This document shows, in pieces, positions 53,435 to 61,426 of a DNA stretch of 64,000 nucleotides. The translations under genes and the position numbers were made by a program. The stretch lies in NCBI GenBank assembly GCA_025210375.1, contig JAOASB010000019.1, forward strand, positions 62,001 to 126,000. The letters run 5' to 3'. This DNA comes from Maledivibacter sp. (GTDB taxonomy: Bacteria; Bacillota; Clostridia; Peptostreptococcales; Caminicellaceae). The notes beneath the pieces are model-generated. The model saw only the letters and a program-made list of their open reading frames with translations, did not search any database and was not told where the DNA came from. Position 1 is the stretch's first letter. Each line of letters begins with the position of its first letter.

Positions 53435-55735
53435 TTATAATAAGTTATAGTAATTTTCATTTATACCCTTTATAAGCTCAGAGGGTTCTTCTCTATAATA
53501 AATATAAAGTTTGTGCAGTGCCCTTGTTATTGCAACATAAAATAGCTTTGTATGGAGTTCATCATTAAAATATATATCCTTAGAACAATCATATACCATT
53601 ACTGCATCGAACTCTAATCCCTTAGCTAAATATGACGGAATAATAACTACCCCACCTTTATATTCTATATCCTTGTGGATAATTAACTGAACATCCCTTA
53701 CCTGAAATTTATTTATTTTTTTATAAACTTCATTACTATGGATACTGGTCTTGCATATGATGGCAATTGACCTATGCCCTTCATTCTGTAGTATTCCTAT
53801 ATTTTTAGCCATTTCATTTATAATTGCTTCTTTACTTTCTTTTTGGATAATATAGGGCTTTTCTCCAGCCCTAAGGACAGGCTCCGCCAAAGTAATATCC
53901 GGTTTATTTAATTTTCTTATTACTTCATTTGCAAAATTCATTATTTCCATAGTGGACCTATAACATTTTTTTATGGTTAAATAATTTATTTTTCTATTTT
54001 TAAACACATTATTAATTATATCATTCCAATTATCTATACCTCTATATGAGTGAATCCCTTGGGATAGATCTCCGACTATAGTAAAGGAATTATTTGAACT
54101 TAGTTCCTTTAGGATCATCATTTGTAGAGGACTATAATCTTGGGCCTCATCAATGACTATATGGCTGAATCTTTTTTTCAAGCTTAATCCCATCAATTTA
54201 TTTTTCATATATAATAATGGAGGTAAATCTTCTCTCTCAAAATATTCACCATCAAAAATCCTTTTAGAATACTCTATAATAAAATTTATATGCCCTTCCT
54301 CTAGTTCCCCGTTACAGTATTTATCTAGGTGAGCGTAATCAGTCAACAGCTCCCTATACAAATCTTCTGTTTTTATATCTCCCCACATTTTAAAATACTT
54401 AGCTATGGATGGTTGTATATTGCTATCTATTGAATTTAAAAGCCTATCCCTTTCATCATATATTTCTATAAGCTTTTTTCTTAGCTCTTTCTCATCACTT
54501 CTAAGTTTCTTTATTTCACTAACAAGCCCATTATATTTTCCATTAATCCTATCCTTTAAGCTATCTATCCTTTCATTTAAAGTCTGTTTAAAATATTTTC
54601 GTATTCTTTCTATTCTTGATGAAACAGGAAGATAGCTATAGTCTTTATAGAACATTTTTTTTATATCAGTGTAGGAATAAATAATATAGTCATTTATTTT
54701 AAGATCAATTGGTGGAACCAAGGTATTTATAAAGTCTTCAAGAAAATTATCGAGTATTTCTTTAAAAAGAGTTGAACCCTTAAAGGATGAAAAGAACTTA
54801 ATATTGCGCCTTTGATGAAAAGAAAACGAATCATAATCTAACAATTTTAAAAGCTTGTCTTCACTATCTACAAATGTATATTCTCCTTCTAGAAGCTTTA
54901 CTGCAATATCTTCAAAGGTAGATTGAGTAATTTCTTCTACCCCCAAATCCGGTAATACATCGCCTATATAATTTAAAAAAAGATTATTCGGTACAATAAT
55001 GAGAATATTTTCAGGTTTTAAGATATCCTTATAGGTATACATTAGATAAGCAATTCTATGAAGAACTATTGTGGTTTTCCCACTCCCTGCAACCCCCTGT
55101 ACTATAACTACATCCCCTTTATCAGCCCGTATAATATCATTCTGTTCACCCTGTATTGTCGTGACAATGTCCTTTAACCTATTGTCCTTCTTTTGCCACA
55201 GAGCCTTCTGTAGAAACTCATCCATTGGAGTTAAGCCCTTATCAAATATATTAACCAGCTGTCTATCTTCAATTTCATATTGTCTTTTTAGTTCTAAATC
55301 TCCCATTATTAAGCCTTGTGGTGCTGTATACATGGCTTCACCAAGCTCTCCACTATAGTATAAGCCTGCTATGGGAGCCCTCCAATCTATTATTAGCCTT
55401 TTATCATCTTCCCTTCTTACAAGACTAGTTTTTCCAATATAGAATGGTTCAAATTCATCTTTACCCAATTGTCGAAAATCTATTCTACCAAAATAGGGTT
55501 TGTTTTTAGCTCTTTTAAGCAGCCCCAATTTTTTAGCATTTATCTCGTACAAATGACTGGTTATTTCATATTCGTTGCTGTATCCTCCCCCGGATAATTT
55601 TCTAAATCCTTCTAATTGGTTTTTATATGTTTGTATCTCTTCCTGTAAATAAATCCCTTCTTTATCTATACACCCGCATGTATCCTTTAAATAATCTTTC
55701 TCCCCAATATAATCGGGATGCTTATTAGCTAACAT
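53435..55735 (-). CDS. helD: HelD-like UvrD-family helicase (RNA polymerase recycling factor)
   Basis: 766 residues. N-terminal coiled-coil region with the conserved YFGRIDF, YIGK and IDWRAPIAGLYY motifs that separate HelD proteins from UvrD/Rep; Walker A GVAGSGKTTIVLHRIAYL; an inserted coiled-coil (about 400-470); Walker B VIDEAQDYSPLQ; and C-terminal motifs GLEFDAVMVYD and YVAITRALHKL. HelD frees stalled RNA polymerase from DNA. RBS AGGAGG before the ATG. Confidence 0.9.
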   Translation of the reverse strand: MLANKHPDYIGEKDYLKDTCGCIDKEGIYLQEEIQTYKNQLEGFRKLSGGGYSNEYEITSHLYEINAKKLGLLKRAKNKPYFGRIDFRQLGKDEFEPFYIGKTSLVRREDDKRLIIDWRAPIAGLYYSGELGEAMYTAPQGLIMGDLELKRQYEIEDRQLVNIFDKGLTPMDEFLQKALWQKKDNRLKDIVTTIQGEQNDIIRADKGDVVIVQGVAGSGKTTIVLHRIAYLMYTYKDILKPENILIIVPNNLFLNYIGDVLPDLGVEEITQSTFEDIAVKLLEGEYTFVDSEDKLLKLLDYDSFSFHQRRNIKFFSSFKGSTLFKEILDNFLEDFINTLVPPIDLKINDYIIYSYTDIKKMFYKDYSYLPVSSRIERIRKYFKQTLNERIDSLKDRINGKYNGLVSEIKKLRSDEKELRKKLIEIYDERDRLLNSIDSNIQPSIAKYFKMWGDIKTEDLYRELLTDYAHLDKYCNGELEEGHINFIIEYSKRIFDGEYFEREDLPPLLYMKNKLMGLSLKKRFSHIVIDEAQDYSPLQMMILKELSSNNSFTIVGDLSQGIHSYRGIDNWNDIINNVFKNRKINYLTIKKCYRSTMEIMNFANEVIRKLNKPDITLAEPVLRAGEKPYIIQKESKEAIINEMAKNIGILQNEGHRSIAIICKTSIHSNEVYKKINKFQVRDVQLIIHKDIEYKGGVVIIPSYLAKGLEFDAVMVYDCSKDIYFNDELHTKLFYVAITRALHKLYIYYREEPSELIKGINENYYNLL

Positions 55736-56127
55736 ACTTTATCCTCCTAAACTTTAATAAGTACCAATAATTATATATAATTTATGAATAAACTTAAAAT
55801 AACGTAAAACGTCAATTAATTTAAGTCAATGCTAACACCAATAGTAAGATTTTCAAACCTATATTTTTCTTAGTTTTTCTAACTTTTTCTTGCCATAATG
55901 GCATTTTTAGTATATACTATTGTCAAAAGGTTACTTAAAAAACTTTTACATATTTTACCAATTATCAATCGTAAATTAAGCAGTTCCTGATGGAACTGCT
56001 TTGTTTTGTATAATCACTATTACTAGTAGATTTACAATAAAATTTTTTATCTAAAAAACCTATAAGAATGATCCCAACCTTAGAGCTTACAACTCAGAAC
56101 TATAAAGATGCCTACAGGCACCTTTAT
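55736..56127. other. Spacer upstream of helD, non-coding
   Basis: 392 bp without a gene. It holds a hairpin AGCAGTTCC-TGAT-GGAACTGCT at 55978-55999 followed by TTTGTTTTG on the plus strand, which looks like a terminator though no plus-strand gene lies before it. A short palindrome TGCCATAATGGCA lies near 55894. A plus-strand small RNA is conceivable, but I found no convincing promoter. Confidence 0.4.
56103..56122 (-). terminator. Terminator of the TM1266-like gene
   Basis: On the minus strand GGTGCC and GGCATC pair over six positions (one G-U) around TGTA and are followed by TTTATAG, directly after the stop codon. The stem is short. Confidence 0.5.
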
Positions 56128-56379
56128 TTATGCTTCCATATGATTTACTTTTACACCATCCAAGCCCTTTAATTCATCCATCATATTATTTATTCGTCTT
56201 CGTTCTCCCCTTAAGTTAACTGTGATTAAACCAGTATTTTCTTCTCTAGGATCGTGTATCCCAAATCTACCTAATATAAGTTCCCCATGCTCTGTTAAAA
56301 TTTCTTGCACCCTTGGGGCAGAGTTAGTTCTATGGTCTATACTGATACTCATTACACTTAAGTGATCCATATTTGTCAT
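56128..56379 (-). CDS. TM1266-like protein (iron-only hydrogenase system regulator family)
   Basis: 83 residues with the ACT/NikR-like ferredoxin fold pattern: a first strand SVMSISIDH, helix SAPRVQEILTEHGELILGRFGIHDP, and later strands TGLITVNLRG and GVKVNHMEA. This matches the small putative regulator found beside [FeFe] hydrogenase genes and named after TM1266. No hydrogenase gene is present here, so it may act remotely or serve another metal or amino-acid sensing role. RBS TGGAGGTG. Confidence 0.75.
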   Translation of the reverse strand: MTNMDHLSVMSISIDHRTNSAPRVQEILTEHGELILGRFGIHDPREENTGLITVNLRGERRRINNMMDELKGLDGVKVNHMEA

Positions 56380-56488
56380 ATAAGCACCTCCAAAAATAAT
56401 CTCTTTTTGTATTTTAGACTATAATATAAATATATATACATTCTGAAATGTATATATAAACTTTAGATTTATACTATAAAGAGTTTTA

Positions 56489-56511
56489 AGTAAGAGTTAT
56501 GCAATTTCCTC
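56489..56511 (+). mobile_element. Solo right end of the MITE family
   Basis: AGTAAGAGTTATGCAATTTCCTC is identical here to the right end of the intact copies at 34501-34659 and 59510-59619 over more than 20 bp, but no left end is present upstream. A truncated remnant just before the Nudix gene; the long open frame entering from it is spurious. Confidence 0.6.
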
Positions 56512-56570
56512 ATGTAAATGTTATAATAATAGAGATATTTATATACAATATGACTAATCGAGGTGGTTCT

Positions 56571-57194
56571 ATGCAACTAGACAATATATATAATAAACTG
56601 AAATCAAGAAAGCCTGTTCCTGAAGGTAATTATAAATCCTATGGGGTATTGATTCCATTAATATATGTAAATGACAATATTCATCTTTTATTTGAAGTAA
56701 GATCTGAAAGTTTAAAAACTCAACCGGGAGAAATTTGCTTTCCAGGTGGAAAAATTGAAGAGAATGAATCCCCTTTACAATCCGCAATAAGAGAAACTTG
56801 TGAGGAATTAAATATAAAGGAATCGGATATAGAAATAATTGGACAAACTGACTACATAGTAACTCCTTTCAATTTAATAATATATCCATTTGTGGGTTTT
56901 ATAAAAAATATAGATATCAAAAATATTAATTTTAATCTGGATGAGGTAGGTTCCATTTTCACAGTACCCATGGACTTTTTCGTAAACAACTCACCGGAAA
57001 CATACTTTGTGAAGAATAATCTACAAATGTCAGAGGACTTTCCCTTTGAAAAAATTCAAAATGGCAAAGTTTATAATTTCAGATCTGGCAAATATCCTAT
57101 ATCATTTTACGAATATGATAAGCATATAATATGGGGAATAACAGCAAGAATAATAAACAATGTGATGAATATATTAAACCAAGATTATTTATAG
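56571..57194 (+). CDS. Nudix hydrolase, NudL-like (coenzyme A diphosphatase)
   Basis: 207 residues from ATG 56571, six bases after GAGGTGG; an ATG at 56499 lies in the MITE remnant and is rejected. The Nudix box G-x5-E-x7-RE-x2-EE is complete (GGKIEENES, then RETCEELNI). It is preceded by the CoA-pyrophosphatase signature LLFEVRSESLKTQPGEICF. It would cleave CoA or its derivatives to 4'-phosphopantetheine and 3',5'-ADP. Stands alone. Confidence 0.88.
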   Translation: MQLDNIYNKLKSRKPVPEGNYKSYGVLIPLIYVNDNIHLLFEVRSESLKTQPGEICFPGGKIEENESPLQSAIRETCEELNIKESDIEIIGQTDYIVTPFNLIIYPFVGFIKNIDIKNINFNLDEVGSIFTVPMDFFVNNSPETYFVKNNLQMSEDFPFEKIQNGKVYNFRSGKYPISFYEYDKHIIWGITARIINNVMNILNQDYL

Positions 57195-57254
57195 AAAATT
57201 AAATTGTACTTTTTTTAACCTTCCTATAAATACTCTAAACTAAACAAAACTAAT

Positions 57255-57341
57255 GGGATTTTTCAGAATAACGAAGAACTTTATTCATTCTGAAAAATCC
57301 CGGGGGCTGAATTAAAGGAATTAGCTTTTGATACAGCCCCC
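57255..57341. terminator. Two tandem hairpins after the Nudix gene
   Basis: First stem: GGGATTTTTCAGAAT (57255-57269) with 57287-57301, a perfect 15-bp pairing. Second stem begins at the next base: GGGGGCTG (57302-57309) with CAGCCCCC (57334-57341). Neither is followed by a good T-tract. The loop side of the second shares GGCTGAATTAAAGG with the hairpin at 26444-26469. Bidirectional termination or a small repeat element are both possible. The rest of 57195-57485 shows nothing else. Confidence 0.5.
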
Positions 57342-57485
57342 ATTAAAAGGAGCTAGTGGATGGATATTAATAAAATTAACATTTAAAAGGGGGTGGTATT
57401 TTATACTTACCCTAGTTTAATGGCTTTAAACATTTTGACAATGTTTTTCAATTATTGCTTTTTTTAATAATTTCGCGGATTTCTA

Positions 57486-57848
57486 TTATTCCATGACCTC
57501 TTTATTTATCTCTATTAATTGAACTTCTCCCTCAGAAGCTAATATTTCTAATTCTTCTATTACATATCCCTTAGAATATCTTACTTTTATTTTGGAATCA
57601 TTTATTTTATATAATTCATATTTATCTAACATATTTGTATTAAGGAATTCTTCATTAAAAACCTTTCTTATATCATTTACAATGAATATATCAAAGTATT
57701 TTTTATCTAAAAGTATCTTAGAAATAATGTTTTGTATTTTTAAATTAATCGATTCTACTTTTCTAAGATCAAAGCTGAGCTTAAAATTCTCAATTATGAA
57801 ACCAATGAAGACTGTCATTATAAGAGCATAGATCATTGCAATTAACAT
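57486..57848 (-). CDS. Hypothetical small membrane-anchored protein
   Basis: 120 residues with one N-terminal membrane helix (about 3-22) and a charged alpha/beta domain. The ribosome binding site GAGGGGTG, seven bases before the ATG, is strong, and the reading frame has normal codon use, so I take it as real. No family recognised. No operon partner on its strand. It could be a membrane-bound accessory or pilin-like protein, but nothing in the sequence proves this. Confidence 0.6.
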   Translation of the reverse strand: MLIAMIYALIMTVFIGFIIENFKLSFDLRKVESINLKIQNIISKILLDKKYFDIFIVNDIRKVFNEEFLNTNMLDKYELYKINDSKIKVRYSKGYVIEELEILASEGEVQLIEINKEVME

Positions 57849-58234
57849 GAAGCATCACCCCTCGTTAAATTTTAAAACATATAATAAAATATAACAAATT
57901 ACATCTCAAATTTCCTATAGATATTCCAGTTAAACAGTTAAGTTATGCTATGAAAACCCTATATACACTGTCCCTATTTAAGCTTGATTTATAATTTTCA
58001 AATAATTTCTGTGAATATTTTCAATTTTAGTTTAAAGAAATATACCTAGGGGGATATATATTAATATATTTGTATATGTATTATAAAGGGATTTTGGATA
58101 TGAATATGTATATTTAATTAATACCATTTTTTTTAATAACTAATCATTTTTGGAAGAAATTTTTATTTCTTTTTTTACTACATATTCTATTTTTTTTAAA
58201 AAATTTTGTTACAATATTATTCAGAGGTGATTTT
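57849..58234. other. AT-rich spacer between divergent genes
   Basis: 386 bp, very AT-rich, no gene seen. It holds promoters for the flanking divergent genes, with a TACAAT -10-like box and RBS AGAGGTGA just before the HAD gene. Near 57915-57960 are sequences faintly like the interior of the MITE family (CTATGAAAACCCTATATA), too decayed to delimit. Confidence 0.35.
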
Positions 58235-58960
58235 ATGACAAATATAGGTGCTTTTTTAGATATTGATGGAACCTTATATAGGAACTCCCTTATGATTGAG
58301 CATTTTAAAAAATTATTAAAATATGAAGTAGTAGACCCTGCACTATGGCATAATCATGTAAAGCATACTTACTATGACTGGCAAAAGAGGCGTGGAAATT
58401 TTGATGATTACTTGTTAGAACTAGCACAAATTTATATTAAATCTATAAAGGGTTTAAATAAAAGCCACATGGAATTCATTAATAACCAGGTTATAGATCT
58501 TAAAGGAGATAAAGTATATAGATATACTAGAGCTAGAATCGCTTGGCATAAGTCTCAGAATCATAAGATATTTTTTATTTCTGGAAGTCCTGCCTATTTA
58601 GTACAAAGGATGGCAGAAAAATACAAGGTCACCAATTATAGAGGAACACAATACATAATAGATGAAAACAATAACTTTACTGGTGAAATCATTCAAATGT
58701 GGGATTCGGAAAGCAAGCACAAAGCTATAATGGAATTCGTGAACAAATATAATATTGATTTAAGTGAAAGCTACTCCTATGGAGATACCAATGGTGATTA
58801 TTCCATGCTGAAAATGCTGGGACATCCTATAGCTATAAATCCATCAAGGGAACTACTTAAAAATATTAAAAATGATGATGAGTTACTTGAAAAAATTACA
58901 ATTATTGTTGAAAGAAAGGATGTCATATATAAATTGGATGGAAATGTAGAGATATTGTAA
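58235..58960 (+). CDS. HAD-superfamily phosphatase, subfamily IB (SerB-like)
   Basis: 241 residues. Motif I FLDIDGTLY with nucleophile and acid Asp, motif II FFISGSP, and motif III with Lys and SYSYGDTNGDYSML. The helical cap between motifs I and II places it in subfamily IB with phosphoserine phosphatase and similar enzymes. The substrate is unknown. A clear RBS AGAGGTGA precedes the ATG. Single gene. Confidence 0.88.
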   Translation: MTNIGAFLDIDGTLYRNSLMIEHFKKLLKYEVVDPALWHNHVKHTYYDWQKRRGNFDDYLLELAQIYIKSIKGLNKSHMEFINNQVIDLKGDKVYRYTRARIAWHKSQNHKIFFISGSPAYLVQRMAEKYKVTNYRGTQYIIDENNNFTGEIIQMWDSESKHKAIMEFVNKYNIDLSESYSYGDTNGDYSMLKMLGHPIAINPSRELLKNIKNDDELLEKITIIVERKDVIYKLDGNVEIL

Positions 58961-59150
58961 AGCTAAAGGATTAAAACGTTTTTAAATGATAGGTTACATG
59001 CTGAATGTTAGTTATAGAGATTCTTTTAAGCTCTTCCATAAGAATGGAGCTAGACATAAAACATATTCCTTATTTTTTTAGCATATAATTATACTTCTTT
59101 ACCCATAATAAATATATGGAAAAATACTAAATATTTTGAGGAGGTTTCTT

Positions 59151-59306
59151 ATGACTAGGAAAAATAGAAAAGGTATTGTTGGCAAAAAGAATCCAACTGT
59201 CCATAATAGAGAAGGTGTAGGGGTAGGATTAAGCTTTACCGATGAACATGTTAGCTTTAGCGATGATATAGAAAGAAAAGTTAAGGAAAAAAAGACAAAA
59301 AAATAA
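59151..59306 (+). CDS. Small basic protein of unknown function (51 residues)
   Basis: Starts ATG 59151, six bases after a perfect GAGGAGG. The sequence begins MTRKNRKGIVGKKNPT, has a middle GVGVGLSFTDEHVSFSDD, and ends in a lysine-rich tail. There is no membrane helix or cysteine. The strong binding site, ordinary codon use, and a hairpin (GCACC-TTTC-GGTGC, 59307-59320) directly after the stop support a real gene. No family recognised. The basic ends and acidic middle could suit nucleic acid or spore association, which is speculation. Confidence 0.65.
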   Translation: MTRKNRKGIVGKKNPTVHNREGVGVGLSFTDEHVSFSDDIERKVKEKKTKK

Positions 59307-59509
59307 GCACCTTTCGGTGCAATCCCTATAGCATTGCCAAGAAATTTGGTAACGTTTTCTTAATATCTATATTCTACATATAAGGAAATTATCCTTCTGA
59401 AATTTTAAAAAATTAAAAATTTCTCCATATCCCCCTACTATTTCTAACATATAAAAAGAATAATGTGAGAAACTAATTATAAATAAAAGTAAATTGAAAT
59501 TTGACACAT

Positions 59510-59619
59510 GAGCAAATTGCATAATTACTTTCTATGAAAACCATCTATAGGGATTTTAGTATAGACTTTAAGTTATTCCCATATTAGGTTTAGCCAAGTA
59601 AGAGTTATGCAATTTCCTC
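59510..59619 (+). mobile_element. MITE, short intact copy (110 bp)
   Basis: Termini GAGCAAATTGCATAA and TTATGCAATTTCCTC with 4-bp direct duplication ACAT on both sides (59506-59509 and 59620-59623). The interior is shorter than in the 159-bp copies, and includes the 28-bp segment (59544-59571) found inverted at 43750-43777. No coding capacity. Confidence 0.82.
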
Positions 59620-59653
59620 ACATAATAATTTAAACTCGGAATGGGGGATATAG

Positions 59654-59815
59654 ATGAAGAAAATTAAATTACTCATACCTTTAGTTTTATCGATTTCAAT
59701 ATTACTACCTATACAGCATACAAAATCCTTTAATCATAAATCAGATAAAACTTTAGTATTACAATACAAAATTCAAAATGAATTTTATCATAAAATATCC
59801 TATTTCAATAAATAG
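59654..59815 (+). CDS. Putative secreted small peptide (53 residues)
   Basis: ATG 59654, seven bases after GGGGGA. The first 24 residues form a standard signal peptide (MKKIKLLIPLVLSISILLPI then QHTKS), leaving a basic, tyrosine-rich tail of about 29 residues ending KISYFNK. The last codons lie within a strong terminator stem, so the message is very compact. The MITE ends only 35 bp upstream. It could be a processed signalling or toxic peptide; no receptor or processing gene is adjacent. Confidence 0.5.
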   Translation: MKKIKLLIPLVLSISILLPIQHTKSFNHKSDKTLVLQYKIQNEFYHKISYFNK

Positions 59816-59831
59816 GATATTTTATTTTTTT
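59792..59831 (+). terminator. Strong terminator of the small peptide gene
   Basis: A perfect 13-bp stem AAAATATCCTATT / AATAGGATATTTT (59792-59804 and 59811-59823) with a 6-nt loop, followed by ATTTTTTTAT. The stop codon of the peptide gene lies inside the right arm. Confidence 0.85.
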
Positions 59832-59971
59832 ATATTCTTACAGATAAATATCCTTTATTTTATATTTATTCTTTCACATCATTATCTCCCCATTGAACTG
59901 ATTTCAAAGCATAGAGAATCCAGTCAAAGCTTTAATCTAGACATATAACTTCCTACTTAAGTTCCTGGAGA

Positions 59972-61249
59972 TCAACTTGATATCCAAGAATGGCTTTTTC
60001 TATTTTTAGCATTATATATGGCTAGGTTTAACTCACCCTCCTGCTTAGCTATAATCAAAGTACATGCAGCATCACCGGTCACATTTATTGCCGTTCTACA
60101 CATATCTAGTATTCTGTCAATACCCATTATGATTGCTATACCTTCAACGGGTATGCCAATTTGCGAAAGTACCATGGAAAGCATTATCAATCCAACACCG
60201 GGTACCCCTGCGGTTCCAATGGATGCAAGTGTAGCCGTTAAAACCACTGTCAATAAATCTCCTATTCCAAGGGATAGGCCGTAGGCCTGTGCAAGAAACA
60301 CTGTGGCGACACCCTGCATAATTGCTGTACCATCCATATTAATAGTAGCCCCAAGAGGTAAAGTAAATGAAGATACAGATTTTGAAACCCCCAGCCTTAA
60401 CTCAGCTGTTTCCATAGTTACTGGAAGAGTGGAAGACGAACTTGCTGTTGAGAATGATACCATAATAGCCGGTGAAAAGTTCTTTAAAAATTTAATGGGA
60501 TTTAATCTAGTAAATGCAAATAATAAACCCTGATATGTTAAGACAGCATGAATCAATAGTGCTAACAATACACAGCCCATATATTTGAGCAATGGAGGCA
60601 TGGCATCATATCCAAGCTCAAAGAAGGTTTCAGCTACTAATGCAAACACACCATATGGAGCAAGATTCATAATAAGCATAACTAGCTTAAGAATCACTTC
60701 TCCCAAGGCTTCAAAGCCTTCTCTAACTTTAATAGCTTTACCTCCAAGTGCAGTAATAGCTGTCCCTAATAGTATAGAAAACACTATAATCTGAAGCATA
60801 TTTCCATTTGCTAGGGAATCTATCGGATTCTTTGGAATCATATCTATCAAAACATCAACTAGCTTTGGGGCTTCCTTAGCTACGTATTCGGCATCACTAG
60901 GTAGATTAAACCCTACTCCCGGTTGTATAACTAAAGCTAGTGTAATTGCTATTGTTATAGCTACAGCTGTGGTAACAATATAGAATCCAAGTGTTTTTGA
61001 ACCTATTCTACTAAGTTTTTTTATATCTCCAACCGAAGCCGCACCTACTGTCAATGAAACAAACACTAAGGGTACAACCATCATCTTGATAGAATTGATA
61101 AATACCTTCCCAACTAAATAGAATAAAAAGCCCACAACATACTGATCTACAAACGTATTACCCTTTATGTTATAAAGAATAAGTCCTGTAATAAGTCCTG
61201 TAATGAGGCCCATGAAAATTTTAGTTGTAAGACTCCTTCTATTCTTCAT
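59972..61249 (-). CDS. Dicarboxylate/amino acid:cation symporter (GltP/DctA family)
   Basis: 425 residues, about eight membrane helices plus two re-entrant hairpins. HP1 serine-rich STASSSSTLPVT, helix 7 NMDGTA, HP2 GTAGVPG, and helix 8 DMCRTAINVTGD. The Arg in that last motif is the residue that binds the side-chain carboxylate in glutamate/aspartate carriers, so an acidic amino acid or C4-dicarboxylate is the likely substrate. Uptake is coupled to Na+ or H+. RBS GGAGG. It lies just downstream of a GlnK/GlnL-like two-component pair, which probably controls it. Confidence 0.93.
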   Translation of the reverse strand: MKNRRSLTTKIFMGLITGLITGLILYNIKGNTFVDQYVVGFLFYLVGKVFINSIKMMVVPLVFVSLTVGAASVGDIKKLSRIGSKTLGFYIVTTAVAITIAITLALVIQPGVGFNLPSDAEYVAKEAPKLVDVLIDMIPKNPIDSLANGNMLQIIVFSILLGTAITALGGKAIKVREGFEALGEVILKLVMLIMNLAPYGVFALVAETFFELGYDAMPPLLKYMGCVLLALLIHAVLTYQGLLFAFTRLNPIKFLKNFSPAIMVSFSTASSSSTLPVTMETAELRLGVSKSVSSFTLPLGATINMDGTAIMQGVATVFLAQAYGLSLGIGDLLTVVLTATLASIGTAGVPGVGLIMLSMVLSQIGIPVEGIAIIMGIDRILDMCRTAINVTGDAACTLIIAKQEGELNLAIYNAKNRKSHSWISS

Positions 61250-61374
61250 CTCTTCCTCCCAAATTTAGTTTTTTAACTTCTTTTTAAATTATATGGCGGC
61301 AACTACGTTTTACTACACATAACGACCAAAACGCCATGGACTTTTCTGAATTTTCCATTTTTAATACTTTCGTC

Positions 61375-61397
61375 AAAAAAGACGCCACCATGGCGCC
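61375..61397 (-). terminator. Terminator between the GlnL-like regulator and the symporter
   Basis: On the minus strand GGCGCC-ATGGT-GGCGTC forms a 6-bp GC-rich stem (one G-U) followed by six T residues (complement of 61375-61380). It means the symporter is transcribed from its own promoter, which lies in 61250-61374. Confidence 0.75.
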
Positions 61398-61426
61398 TTT
61401 CCAATTAATATTCCTATAATTTAAGA

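Noticed and set aside
55978..56008. Plus-strand small RNA ending at the hairpin upstream of helD
   Set aside because: The terminator-like hairpin is real, but no acceptable plus-strand promoter was found, so it is only mentioned as part of the spacer.
56499..56570. Upstream ATG extending the Nudix protein by 24 residues
   Set aside because: The extension is read from the end of a MITE remnant and lacks a binding site; ATG 56571 follows GAGGTGG.
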